From Symsagittifera roscoffensis (Eukaryota; Xenacoelomorpha; Acoela; Convolutidae): a stretch of 64,000 nt of DNA. The notes beneath the pieces were generated by a model. The model was not told the origin of the DNA. It saw only the letters and a list, made by a program, of their open reading frames with translations, and did not search any database. The stretch covers positions 20,032,701 to 20,096,700 of the forward strand of contig NC_087063.1 in the NCBI RefSeq assembly GCF_963678635.1. Reading direction: 5' to 3'. Made by a program: the position numbers and the translations under genes. How positions within the stretch are numbered: the stretch's first letter is position 1; each line of letters opens with the position of its first letter. Positions 10,783-22,258 of this stretch are shown piece by piece.

Positions 10783-12031
10783 TAAAATGTATTATTACTG
10801 TTTGACCGTTTAACCTCTGAGCTATACTGATCGATGACCTCTAGCATATTAATTTAAATACACCTGCCAAAAGCGCAACGGCTTTTGGTAGATTTGGAAT
10901 TTGTTCACTATCTTTTGTGATATGCAACAAATCAACAGAAAACTAATTCAACCTTTTTAACTTCATTTACCTTAGATAGATACCACCGTCTTTTATTTAG
11001 TCGTAGATAAAAGCCTACAATTACTTGTAGGAATCTTATTCAACCTTAGTCTTAATCTAGTCTTAGTTTAAGTTACCCACTCTTAATCAACTACGAGTGT
11101 TATCCTCACTTTTTAACAGATTAAGCCCAATTGTATGCGAGTATTTTACCATCTCACCCGTATCGTTAATTTTAACTACGGAAAAAAAATTGTGCAATTA
11201 TCAGCCTTGTTGGGCAGCTAAGAGTAAAGCATGATCGCCCCGTTTAATATGTTCCAAATCTTCCGTGCTTAAGGGCGGAGTATTATCTACATCAAACTGA
11301 AAATGTAAACTCAAGCATAAAGACATAAGAAAGGTAACTCAACATAAGCCGTCTCCTGTCAGTTACTCAACCAAAAAGGATTCGATTTGGATTCGATTTT
11401 CTCCATCTAGTTTTTTCAAGAAACAAAAAATTCTTCGATGGCTTGTCAAGAATGTTCCAGACTTCGATTGTATTGGGGGAAAATTAACCCTATTTGATTG
11501 TTTTTGGGACGCTATTTTATGCTCAATAGAATAAGAGTTCCCTAAGTCTGGTCGTCAATCGTAAAATTTTTATCAAAGACAAGCACTGGTCCCCAGCGAG
11601 CTTCCTATTTGTTTCAACTCACACACCCCTCCGTTATTTTACCCGAGAATTATTTTCGGATAAAAAAATTGACATATTAAAAATTTTATTTGTTTATTTA
11701 TTTATTAGAAATTGAGCTGGTTATTCCAAGTGCTTGAATGCTAATACTTTACGGAGGTTGACGCCAAAATATATTTTCGAAATCCGAATATGAACAAAAA
11801 CAGTAAATATAAATTTTTAACTTTCAACAAAAATCCTATTTGACAAGTCAGCAAAATTTTACGTTGCGATGAAATATTGAAAATTCTTTTTCCTTGCAAG
11901 TTTTTTGTGCTTCTTAGTTTGCTCTTTTTAAGAGCTATTTTGGAAAAAACAAAACTCTTGAAGATTACGTAACTTTGATTATTGTTGTTCTTGATTTCGT
12001 TTATTTTTGATTCTGAAGTTAAAGCAAATTT
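10783..12031 (+). repeat. 5' long terminal repeat
   Basis: This copy aligns without gaps to 18536-19784, with visible differences only near 10795 (T versus A) and near the GTCGTAGAT/GTCTTAGAT position. The canonical TG would be at 10788 and the last CA about 5 bp before the end. The exact LTR limits are uncertain because the identical block runs about 5 bp further on both sides. Confidence 0.85.
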
Positions 12032-12734
12032 CTCACATAAAAATCCTGGGAAAAAAATTCTGGATATTAATTTCGCAGAATTCTGGGAATTACTAAAAAC
12101 TACCTTTACGATCACTACAAACTTAAAATACGAAAGATTTAAATTTTTTGGTCGAAGACAGAAAGAACACGAGTTTTTAGAAAAATTCCACGAAACACTT
12201 TCTGAACTGGCAAAAAATTGTAAACTGGGGGAACTCGAGTCAGAAATAGTCATCACAAATATGAGAGACATTTTCATCACAAATATGAGAAACGTCGAAA
12301 TCCAGAGGAAACTATGTATAAAATACTTGACCCCAGAAAACGTACTATCCTATGTGATAGTTCACGAGAAAGGCACTAAAATCCATCAATAGTACCTAAA
12401 ATTCCCAACGTATAATACGGTACCGAGACCACAATACATAAAGAATGAACCAACCTTAAACATCGTCGAAAATAACAAATGCCGCAACTGTGGTCAGCAG
12501 TTCAAAAAAGGACATTTATCTACATGCCCGGCCAGAGACAAAAATTGCAATACGTGCGGACGCAAAGGGCATTTTGCTAAACATTGCAGGAGTGCAGCAA
12601 GGACACAAACAAACATCGTTGAACAGAATCAAGTAGCACAGGAAAACGAAAATACTCGGGCCAACCCGCAGGAAAATCCTGAATTTGAGGTCAACTTGGA
12701 CGATTTTTTTAGTTCTAGCTGTAGACAAGGATAG
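12032..12734 (+). pseudogene. gag remnant of the Ty3 element, two zinc knuckles
   Basis: The frame is open from inside the 5' repeat through 12734 except for a TAG at 12390-12392. Residues encoded at about 12090-12350 look like the C-terminal half of a Ty3-type capsid domain. Two CCHC-type knuckles follow: C-x2-C-x7-H-x3-C starting at 12480 and C-x2-C-x4-H-x4-C at about 12547-12590. This double arrangement, with CPA between the knuckles, is typical of Mag-lineage gag. The N-terminal capsid part is absent. Near 12704 the sense passes to the pol frame at a run of seven T (a +1 change), which could be a slippery site or a simple T-run indel. Confidence 0.65.
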
Positions 12735-15700
12735 CCAAATAAATGCAGTAGAAGACAAGATAGAACGCGGAGTGAGAACAGCATTAAACCACGAAGGACT
12801 AGAACTGAAAAAGACACTAAAAATATCTCTGGGAAATTTCAACCCTTACGGTACTGAAATTCAAATTGACTCAGCAAGCCCAGTTTCATTCATGAAAAAA
12901 GATTTACTACATGAACTGAAGATACGAGATAGAGTTTTAAAGCTAGAACCTGTGGATGAAATAACAAAGAAAGCATACCAGGGCTTCGGGAGTACAATCA
13001 ACATTATTGGAAGAGTTCAGGTGAGAATCCGATCGAAGGGCTGGGAAGCTCGTGACCAAAAATTCTTCATTACTGAAGGGGCTGAAAGAAACCTACTCGG
13101 AAATGACATCTTACCGAATCTGGGAATAGTAGTATTCCAGAAACAACCTCCACCCAACGGGCCAAAGTCATGGCAAAACCAGAAAGAATCACCCATCGGG
13201 ACAGACGTCAACCAAATAAGATTTGCATCGGATAACAAACAAGATCAAAACCAAGAGACACCATCCCAAAATGAGTTTAAAATATACATATCAAAACATT
13301 TTTCAGACCTCATAAAAAGAACCGGTAGATCGAAGAACTTCGTAGTCAATACTTATTTTAACGAACCAATAAAACCGATACAGGTGAAGGAGAAGCGTAT
13401 TCCGATCCATAATTTCCCTAAAGTCAAATTATGTTTTGATCAATTACTAAGAGACGGGCATATTGAAAAGTTGTCTAGATGCTCTGAAGATTGTTTCATC
13501 TCCCCCATCGTAATTACAGCTAAAAGGGACGGATCAATTAAATTAGCATTAAACTCGAAATTACTGAACAAACAGATATTTCGTAATAGATATCAAATGC
13601 CGAACCTATTCGAATTAATTGATAACGTAACAGTTACGATTAGCGGTCATGACGAAAGAAACATCTGGTTCTCATCGATTGATCTAAAGTACGCTTACAG
13701 TCAAATACCGCTTTCTAAAAAAGCAAGTAATCAATGTAATTTCAACATCGTGGGGGGAGAAGTAACGGGTTCCTACCGTTTTAAAACCGGATTTTATGGA
13801 CTAGGTGTTATGCCTAATGAATTTCAACGCATAATGGACCGTTTAACGGGAAAACTACCAAATACCCATTTTTACCTCGACGACATCTTAATCGCCACCG
13901 TGGGTAGCAAGGATGAACACAAAATGCTAGTTATTAACGTTTTAAAAACGCTAGATGACGAGGGACTAGCCATAAAATGGGAAAAATGCACATGGTTAAT
14001 TCACAACATAGAATGATTGGGATTTAAAATCGACGCAAAAGGGACAACACCCCCAATACACAAATCTGACGCAATCAGAAATCTGAAAGAACCAAATTGA
14101 AACAAAGATATTAGATCACTAATGGGATCGATTAACCAATTCAACAAGTTCATACCAAATTTAGCGTCCTTATCAACACCGTTTAGAGAACTTATGCAGA
14201 AAAATAAACCATTTAAGTGGTCTACAGTACACACTGAAGCGTTTGAAAAAATTAAGAAAAAAATTTGCAACACGGCGACGAACCATCATTTCGATAAAAA
14301 ACTGAACACTCGAGTGAAATGCGATGCCTCACAATTAGGATTGGGCGCGTCCATCGAACAAGACCACCGGGGGAATTGGAAGACTGTAGCGTTCGCAAGC
14401 AGATTTTCGAATATAGCCGAATTAAAATACAGCACCAATGAACTCGAATTACTGGGACTAGTGTGGACACTAGACCATTTCAAAAATTACCTATTGGGTA
14501 ACCAATTCTCAATTTTAACAGACCACAAAGCCTTAATAGGAGCACTGAAAGATGACAAATATACTAAAACGGCCCAATCAAGTCTCACCCGTTGGGCGGA
14601 CAAATTACTACCATTCGACTTTACTGTCGAACATTTACCCGGTAAAGATATGGGATTCGTTGATTATATATCCCGACACCCATCGGGTGAACCCGTACCA
14701 GTTTCTCTGGATGATGAAAAGTTTGTTATCGCATCGGTAAATCAGATTAGTACACTCCTAGGTTTTGATCATCTAATGCCGAGAAATTCGTGGTCGCAAA
14801 TAAGAAATAAATTCTTTCAACATTTCTTAGCACATGATGTCACTTCCTGCAACACGATTGGCCAGTCGAAAGATCATATGACCTGCCAAGAAATAGAATG
14901 TGAGAAACGAATTCCTAACGCTGCTGAAACTTTCCAAGCTATAACTAACTATTCTAACATTTCAGTGTGGCAAAATTCTCACTCGCGTACGGAAGAGTGT
15001 GATTCATCTTACAAAATAAACAACTTTTTTACGAAATTTAATATCCTGAAAGAAATGGCCGAACAAATAGAATCTAACCAACAGAAAGAACTTACTACAA
15101 ATGAAAACATGGACAATCTAACACCAAGTACCAGTAACCCGTCGGATAACCCCGTAAAAAGATTACCTAGTAAGAAGAAAACAATTAACATATTCCCTTT
15201 TTCTTGACCAGAAATATTTGATTCAAAATTTATGTCCCTATTATCAAAACAAGATCTAGTTCTGAAAAAGATAATTAAAGCAATTGAGGAAGACCGCAAA
15301 CTAGATATTCTACAACTGGGAAATTACTACAAATCGTACTTCAAAAATCTACACGTCAGCGGAGGATGTCTTTATCTGGACAATCTATTAGTGATCCCAG
15401 CATGCCTAAGATCGACAATGCTCCACCGGTTACATGAAGCTCACCCTGGCCAGTTCGCAATGAAAAGTCTGGCAACTCAATACATCTGGTGGCCGAAAAT
15501 TTATCGCGAAATCCAAGTCCACGGCGAAAACTGTATTGAGTGCGTTAATGCAGGTAAAAACTTGAAACCTCTCTCAAACCATAATACCCTAGGGAAACTT
15601 CCAACGGTCAAAAAACCAAACCAAGAAATGGAATTAGATTTCGCCGGTCCGTTACCTTTAGTATGGGGAACAAAAAAATACATATTGGTGTGTGTGGATA

Positions 15701-17424
15701 GATTTTCAAAATTCCCATCGGCTCAAATAACATCCAGCACATCGGCAAAATCTATCATAAACTTCCTTAGTAAATACATTGCTCTACACGGGATCTCTAG
15801 AACCATTAGAACAGATCAGGGATCTGGCTTCATCTCCAAAGAAGTCAGAGATTTCTGCCATGAACATAACATAAAGGTGATACTTAGCCCAGTGGGTGAC
15901 CATAGAGCCACTGGACTAGTGGAGCGCTTAATCAGAACCATTAAGGGAAGGCTTTTGGTTATGGCACAAGAACGCCCAAAACCATCGCTAGAATCTGCAC
16001 TTCTGAAAATAATAAAATGCCTAGGAACGGTAACTCAACAGTCGCTTAATTGTTCTCCCTTCGAAGCACACTCAAACACCATCTGGCATAATTTGGTCAA
16101 ATCACCCTCTTCAAATAACCTTGATTGGAACAAAACTTTGTTATGTATAGATAAGGGCAAAAAACTCATGAGCCGAGAACGAAGACACGACTGAGACGCC
16201 CCTGACGATATAGAAGACGGAGACGTAGACGAAAACTCCTCATCCTCTGAGGATATCTTCAATGCAGTGAAATACGTACCAACCAGCGTTGGATCCCCAG
16301 TAAAAGTGCTCTCTCGGGCAGAAAAACGAGATGCCTTGGGCATAAAGGACTCAGTACTGAACAACCCGCCGGGTAAGACCACTATTTATTGAAAACTCCA
16401 AGATAGATCGAAGAGTGAACCGTTCTATAGAGTACTCAAGGATGAAATTGTAAGAGAGTCAGACCACACAGTTGCCTTAAAAAATGGTAAAGTAATTCGA
16501 AAATCTGATTTAGCTATCAAAAGACAGCCCACTCAGAAGAAACCCAGCCCGAGAAAACGAGATCAATTAGCTAAATTCTACGCAACAAAAGGACTGAGGA
16601 AAACTGCGAAACCGCAGAGAAATGTCGGGTTTAAAAGTTCAAGAGCGACGCAAAAGAAAAGAAACCTCCAGTCGAAATTTGAAGAGCTTGACATAGCGAG
16701 GCGGAACGCGGCCATGAACAGCTCCAGAGAAACTCTTCTCAGAGAGGAAGAAGAACAGAGGAAGAGATTAAGAATCCCAATAGGCCCTGAAAGCGACCAA
16801 GAATCAAGCCCGTCGGGCAAACCCGACCATCGTAAAATTTGCGATAATGAACCTGGAACGACGAACGACTCATATGAAGACACCTCAGACGATAACGCCA
16901 GCGACCTAATTTCGTTAAAAGAACTTAAGTACAAAACATCACTTGAATCTACAAAACCGGAGGAGCATCCAATTTTCAACCGAACAGACCTTAAGCCAGA
17001 ACTACCGGATCAGGATGAACAGAAAGTTGATATGGATAAGATTCCGCTGATCGACCTGGATTCAGGCGATAATGATAGGGACCCACAGGTGACCCCGCAG
17101 TTGGTTTTCCTGGATACTAATGAGGAGGCCGATCAAGCAAATCAAGAAACGCCGTTTCTTCCGGAGAATCCTGGAGGGGAACCTACCGAGATGAGTGTCG
17201 AGCCGATCGCCATAGCGGAGGCGGAAAATCAGCAATTATACACTGACCTTACCACTAAAAAACCGAAACTGTCCGGTACAGCCAAGAGGAAAGCGTCATC
17301 TCCGGTGAAATCACCGCCCTCGAAGAAACTGCCTGAGATCTTCACACGACAGAACACCAGACCAATGCGAACTAGACAGCCTCCCAAGATGCTGGGTGAG
17401 AGAGTTACTAGTGAGAGCTACTAG
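12685..17424 (+). pseudogene. pol: pol polyprotein, single frame with five in-frame TGA codons
   Basis: The frame is continuous over 1,580 codons with no frameshift, TAA or TAG before the final TAG (17422-17424). TGA occurs at 14014, 14098, 15205, 16192 and 16390. Domains in order: aspartic protease (Asp-Ser-Ala at 12868); reverse transcriptase with YLDD at 13873-13884; RNase H starting with CDAS (Asp at 14323); integrase with a His/Cys zinc-binding part (about 15420-15545) and catalytic Asp 15637, Asp 15814 and Glu 15922 (DD35E); then a long charged C-terminal extension (16200-17424) rich in Lys, Glu, Ser and Pro. The first TGA lies where related proteins often have Trp in a WLGF-like motif. 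The others are in less conserved places. Confidence 0.8.
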
Positions 17425-17474
17425 TGCTGCTAGAGCTGCTAGGTGAGAGATTACTAGTGTAGTCGAGTTAACAG

Positions 17475-17918
17475 ATGAAAATTCCAACATTTAGTTCATC
17501 TAATACTCCCCCAGCTTACCCAATGATAGAAGCAACCTCTGTCGAAATGGAGAGCCACCAAGTTGACTTTGTGGACTTGACAATCTTGACACCACCCTCA
17601 TCTTCGCGCCCCACTACAGTTTATTTGCGGGAAGAAAGCCCCGAGTACCGAAGTGATTCAAAGTCCTCGGTAACAGCTAATCAACATACTCCACGCAAGA
17701 AGGTCAAATTCAGTCCCGAGGTCTGCACCACTCAATTCAACCCATCGGGCCTACCCTCCGAAACCTCTTTTTCAACATCTGCTCCCCTTGTACTTGACCC
17801 GGACTGGCTGAACACTTCATCTATCATTTCGGCGATAGAAATCTTAGGACGGCCAATGACGCTTGAGGAGTTAAGGAGATGGACAATTAACAAAGCCGCA
17901 AATCGGGAAGCAAATTAG
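17475..17918 (+). CDS. Small accessory ORF of the Ty3 element
   Basis: A 147-codon ORF starts 50 bp after the pol stop, in another frame, inside the LTR element. It is Ser/Thr/Pro-rich with a basic PRKKVKF stretch resembling a nuclear localisation signal, and has an acidic end. There is no signal peptide or membrane segment, so it is not an envelope. No family recognised. Composition matches the C-terminal pol extension, and it may be an element-specific accessory protein. Confidence 0.5.
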   Translation: MKIPTFSSSNTPPAYPMIEATSVEMESHQVDFVDLTILTPPSSSRPTTVYLREESPEYRSDSKSSVTANQHTPRKKVKFSPEVCTTQFNPSGLPSETSFSTSAPLVLDPDWLNTSSIISAIEILGRPMTLEELRRWTINKAANREAN

Positions 17919-18234
17919 AAGTAAGGAGGATTAGTCAAGTTGTTATTAAAAACTTTCAGAAACTTTCAGAAACTCCATTAAAACAAACTTTTAGTACCCT
18001 AGTATTTTGTTTTTTTTTTGTCGAACTTTACGCAACACTACAACGCATTTAGAGCTATATAAACTCTTAGTGCTAGCATAATACGCGAAATTTAGATTAT
18101 TTCTGGCAACACTACAAAATTTTAAATTGAGCCTAACAACCACGCTTTCTATGCAATTAAATTCTCTCTCACCCATTGGGTGCCACCACTGGATAAATAT
18201 TCGACCTATCGATTATAGTGCTACTCTCTTCATA

Positions 18235-18510
18235 ATCGGGCCTTCCTGTGGGGTCATTATCCTGACCAACCTACCGGCTCACCCACCCCAGCGCCAAAAC
18301 ATTTCTTTTGCGTGGCGAAAGGAATTGGACTGTATTTAATTTTCGCTCTTATGAAACATGCTATCATGATCCAAGGTGCCTTGTTTTTTTTAATCTATAT
18401 AATACTCCTTCTTGTACATCGGACCCGCCTGCGGGGCCTTGCCCGACCAGCCTACCCGCTCATTCACCCCAGCGCCTAAACACTCCTTTTGCGTGGCGAA
18501 AGTAATAGGG
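18235..18510 (+). repeat. Two-copy degenerate direct repeat before the 3' LTR
   Basis: A unit of roughly 90 bp beginning near ATCGG.CC and ending GCGTGGCGAAAG occurs at about 18235-18322 and again at about 18418-18505, 183 bp apart, with several substitutions. It is GC-richer than its surroundings and lies just upstream of the 3' LTR, where the polypurine tract is expected. Confidence 0.6.
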
Positions 18511-18535
18511 TATAGATAAATTTTCGCGGGGAATC

Positions 18536-19784
18536 TAAAATGTATTATAACTGTTTGACCGTTTAACCTCTGAGCTATACTGATCGATGACCTCTAGCAT
18601 ATTAATTTAAATACACCTGCCAAAAGCGCAACGGCTTTTGGTAGATTTGGAATTTGTTCACTATCTTTTGTGATATGCAACAAATCAACAGAAAACTAAT
18701 TCAACCTTTTTAACTTCATTTACCTTAGATAGATACCACCGTCTTTTATTTAGTCTTAGATAAAAGCCTACAATTACTTGTAGGAATCTTATTCAACCTT
18801 AGTCTTAATCTAGTCTTAGTTTAAGTTACCCACTCTTAATCAACTACGAGTGTTATCCTCACTTTTTAACAGATTAAGCCCAATTGTATGCGAGTATTTT
18901 ACCATCTCACCCGTATCGTTAATTTTAACTACGGAAAAAAAATTGTGCAATTATCAGCCTTGTTGGGCAGCTAAGAGTAAAGCATGATCGCCCCGTTTAA
19001 TATGTTCCAAATCTTCCGTGCTTAAGGGCGGAGTATTATCTACATCAAACTGAAAATGTAAACTCAAGCATAAAGACATAAGAAAGGTAACTCAACATAA
19101 GCCGTCTCCTGTCAGTTACTCAACCAAAAAGGATTCGATTTGGATTCGATTTTCTCCATCTAGTTTTTTCAAGAAACAAAAAATTCTTCGATGGCTTGTC
19201 AAGAATGTTCCAGACTTCGATTGTATTGGGGGAAAATTAACCCTATTTGATTGTTTTTGGGACGCTATTTTATGCTCAATAGAATAAGAGTTCCCTAAGT
19301 CTGGTCGTCAATCGTAAAATTTTTATCAAAGACAAGCACTGGTCCCCAGCGAGCTTCCTATTTGTTTCAACTCACACACCCCTCCGTTATTTTACCCGAG
19401 AATTATTTTCGGATAAAAAAATTGACATATTAAAAATTTTATTTGTTTATTTATTTATTAGAAATTGAGCTGGTTATTCCAAGTGCTTGAATGCTAATAC
19501 TTTACGGAGGTTGACGCCAAAATATATTTTCGAAATCCGAATATGAACAAAAACAGTAAATATAAATTTTTAACTTTCAACAAAAATCCTATTTGACAAG
19601 TCAGCAAAATTTTACGTTGCGATGAAATATTGAAAATTCTTTTTCCTTGCAAGTTTTTTGTGCTTCTTAGTTTGCTCTTTTTAAGAGCTATTTTGGAAAA
19701 AACAAAACTCTTGAAGATTACGTAACTTTGATTATTGTTGTTCTTGATTTCGTTTATTTTTGATTCTGAAGTTAAAGCAAATTT
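18536..19784 (+). repeat. 3' long terminal repeat
   Basis: Gapless match to 10783-12031. The sequence after 19784 diverges from the internal element sequence after 12031, marking the boundary with host DNA. The last two bases of the repeat form part of the stop codon of the minus-strand glycosyltransferase gene. Confidence 0.85.
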
Positions 19785-21330
19785 AGTTCCGCAAATTGGA
19801 AAAAAGTGCCATCTTTTGCTTCAAATTTTTCATGTTTTTCACCCCTCCGTTCTTTAAAGTTTGAAAGAAATGGTGTACTTTTTTGAATTTTTCGAAATTC
19901 AAACTAGAAGTTTTTGAAATTCCTGCCTCAAAGTCAGCCAAGTTTCCATTTGAATCCGTTTGCACAGATATAATTTTCGATGGGTTTAGCGTGGTCAGCA
20001 ATTCCGCGAAAGTTTCCAGCGAAAAACCAATATAACTCGGAATCTGTAACCTAGTTGAATTGTTTCTGGTTGCAATGCATGACGCGAAAAAAGCATCCTC
20101 GAATTTGATTAGGCAGAAATCCGGTTTCTTTTTGAAGACTGTACCGTACCCTATGCAATGATTGTCACAATGTGTAGCAATATGGTTCACAAGTGGCATT
20201 GATAGAACATACAGTGAGCCGAGGCAGTAAAATGGGTATGCATTTTCACTGTACTCTTCATATGTTACTTTGTATCTGCCTTCTCTAAAGGCTCGTCCTT
20301 TGCCACAAATGGTTCCCGTATAAATGGGCTCGTCTTCCCTTTCGTCTGTTTGGTTCTGGTTGAGAAAACATCTGTCGTCTATTTACAAGTTTACTTTTAT
20401 AAAAACAAGGATAACCGGAAATAGCACAGAAAGTTCCGACCACATTTCCACATTTATAAGAAAACTTAAAAAGAATCAATGCGTCCTTTTTTATGAGTGG
20501 TGTGCTGAGAGGAAAAAAATGAGGCTTATAATAAAAGTAAACAGTCATTTTTGACGATTGTTTTCTTCGAAAAAACAAAAAATATTATAAAAACTCGAAA
20601 AATATTTTATTGCCCAGGAAGAGCTAAATGAAACGTTAAAAAGTTTTTAAAGTCTTAAAAAAAAGCAGTTTGCGCGATCTTTTCCAAAGAGCACCCTTCT
20701 TATGCACTATTTTACGACTTGAAGACTAATCCTTAAATTTTTCGTGAGGAGCTTTTGTTGCCAATATATACTCATTTTACGCAGAGCCCGCGCGGAAGCA
20801 ACGCTTATTTTTCGTCATGTTCTCGCCAGAATTCATAGCTAGAAAAACCAAGGTCACAACTAATGAATTTTCTGGTGAACGAAGAAGTGTGTGAAAAAAG
20901 TTCAAAATGAAAGATTGAAACAAAGTTCAAAAATTGTTCAGGCGCTATTTTAAAGTTGACTTTTTAATGTTTTCATTTTGCGTATTTTATGACTTTGAAT
21001 TCTGCTTTAAAATACCAAAATTTAAGGCAGTTCGTTATTCTTTGTTGACTTGTAATTTCCGATAATTACGGTTATTTTACGTATGAAATGAAATGTTGTC
21101 AATCGGCCAGCTACCCAAAACCGATCTACCTCAGATTCGAAACGAGGCAAAAATACGTCAAACTTTCCGAAAACGCTCAGACTGGCATTTTCATCTACAA
21201 AATTACTTCTATCACTGAAAAGTTTGCCGATTATGTTCATTGAATGGTTTTATGGTTTTTCAGGTTCGAAGTACTCGAAAGGATGACATGAAAAAAAAAA
21301 CAGTGTTAAATTTTTCCAACAATCAATCCT

Positions 21331-21394
<64 letters not shown>

Positions 21395-22050
21395 ACCGAT
21401 AATATTCTAATATGCCGCTATTCAATGTGTTGTCAGAAACGTCAGATGTCGTATCATACTTGACTCGAATACCCTACTCGTGAATTCGCTGTGTTCTGAG
21501 CTGCTGTTATGGCATCGTCTAACTTTTTAATTTTAACATAAATGTCATCGTCTACTTTTGCCACGTATTTTGCCTTGCTGCAGTATGTATCTAGAATTTT
21601 ATACGCAACCAGCATTTTCAGAGTTAAAAAGTAATACCCTTCGTGGCTATTGACAGTAATAATATCATTATATTTCTGATTCTCTTGATAAATTTTTATC
21701 GCTTCCTTTTCTGATTGTGGTCTGCCCACAACAAAATAAATCACCCATGTGTTTTTCAAATTTTCTTCTTCCATTAAACTGTAATTTGCATAGGTTGATC
21801 GAATTACTTCACGTTGATTATTGAAGGACAAGCGACTCAGAGCTAAAAGTACTCGTAATCCTTGATTATCTTCGCATACTGAAAAGTTGGTCGATAAACT
21901 TTCGAACAAAAGTTTCGAAGATGCGATAAGGTTTCCAGGCACTTGGTTCGTTTGAAGACTGAAAGGGGGAAGGAAATCCAGAAGAAACCTCGGGTCGATG
22001 TCAGAGGATCTCTGGATGTTGCAAATAAAAGCCAGTAACATCAATTTCAT
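19783..22050 (-). CDS. GT31-family beta-1,3-glycosyltransferase, two exons, 3' end at LTR
   Basis: Exon 1 (22050-21460) and exon 2 (20355-19783) join in phase 0 across a GT-AG intron of 1,104 bp (donor CAA|GTATGA, acceptor CTCAACCAG), giving 387 residues. GT31 features are: R-x2-I-R-x-T at about 81-86, the metal-binding DDD at 167-169, YTGTI and GRYKVTYEEY preceding a YPFYCLGSLYVLS block, and the FEDAFF (Glu283-Asp284) acidic motif. A short hydrophobic N terminus could be part of a signal anchor, possibly completed by an upstream exon. Family members are type II Golgi proteins that transfer Gal, GlcNAc or GalNAc in beta-1,3 linkage; the acceptor is unknown. The stop codon TAA uses two LTR bases, so the original C terminus may be lost. 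The family call is strong; activity is inferred. Confidence 0.8.
21333..21391. repeat. CT microsatellite
   Basis: A (CT)n/(TC)n dinucleotide tract with one interruption lies inside the intergenic DNA/intron between GT31 exon 1 and exon 2. Confidence 0.95.
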
Positions 22051-22258
22051 CGTCGCACCTTTGTTTTTGCTTGAAGCTTGTTTTCAAATTGAAGCCTGCT
22101 GGAATAAAGTTTTCTAGTTTGTCAAAGTTACATTGTAGCACTGCGTATAATATTGTCCCTCTAGAAAAGCACAATTAAATAGTAGTTAATTCACGTTAAA
22201 AAGGATTCGTTTCATAAAATCATCTGAAAACTATTGATGTTCTGAGCTCAAAATTAAA

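Larger units (their letters stand above)
10783..19784 (+). mobile_element. Ty3/gypsy LTR retrotransposon (Mag-like zinc knuckles)
   Basis: Two 1,249-bp direct repeats (10783-12031 and 18536-19784) flank gag and pol coding sequence on the plus strand. Pol order is protease, reverse transcriptase, RNase H, integrase, as in Ty3/gypsy. I found only two mismatches between the repeats by eye, so the insertion is recent or the LTRs were homogenised. There is no recognisable primer binding site: gag coding sequence follows the 5' repeat almost at once, suggesting that the leader and gag N terminus were deleted. No clear target-site duplication was found. The 3' edge abuts the last codon of a GT31 glycosyltransferase gene on the other strand. 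Confidence 0.85.

Noticed and set aside
11741..12280. Minus-strand 179-codon frame across the 5' LTR and gag
   Set aside because: Lies opposite the gag frame and in AT-rich LTR; Phe/Ile/Lys-rich composition is a shadow. Part of it recurs in the 3' LTR only because the LTR is repeated.
12685..17424. TGA reassigned to tryptophan in the organism
   Set aside because: The GPCR and GT31 genes end in TGA or TAA with normal TGG use, and the pol frame itself uses many TGG codons; reassignment is not needed.
21022..21240. Extra exon of the minus-strand GT31 gene
   Set aside because: No acceptor gives an open phase-0 join; a direct junction from 21460 to 20355 gives a family-typical protein.
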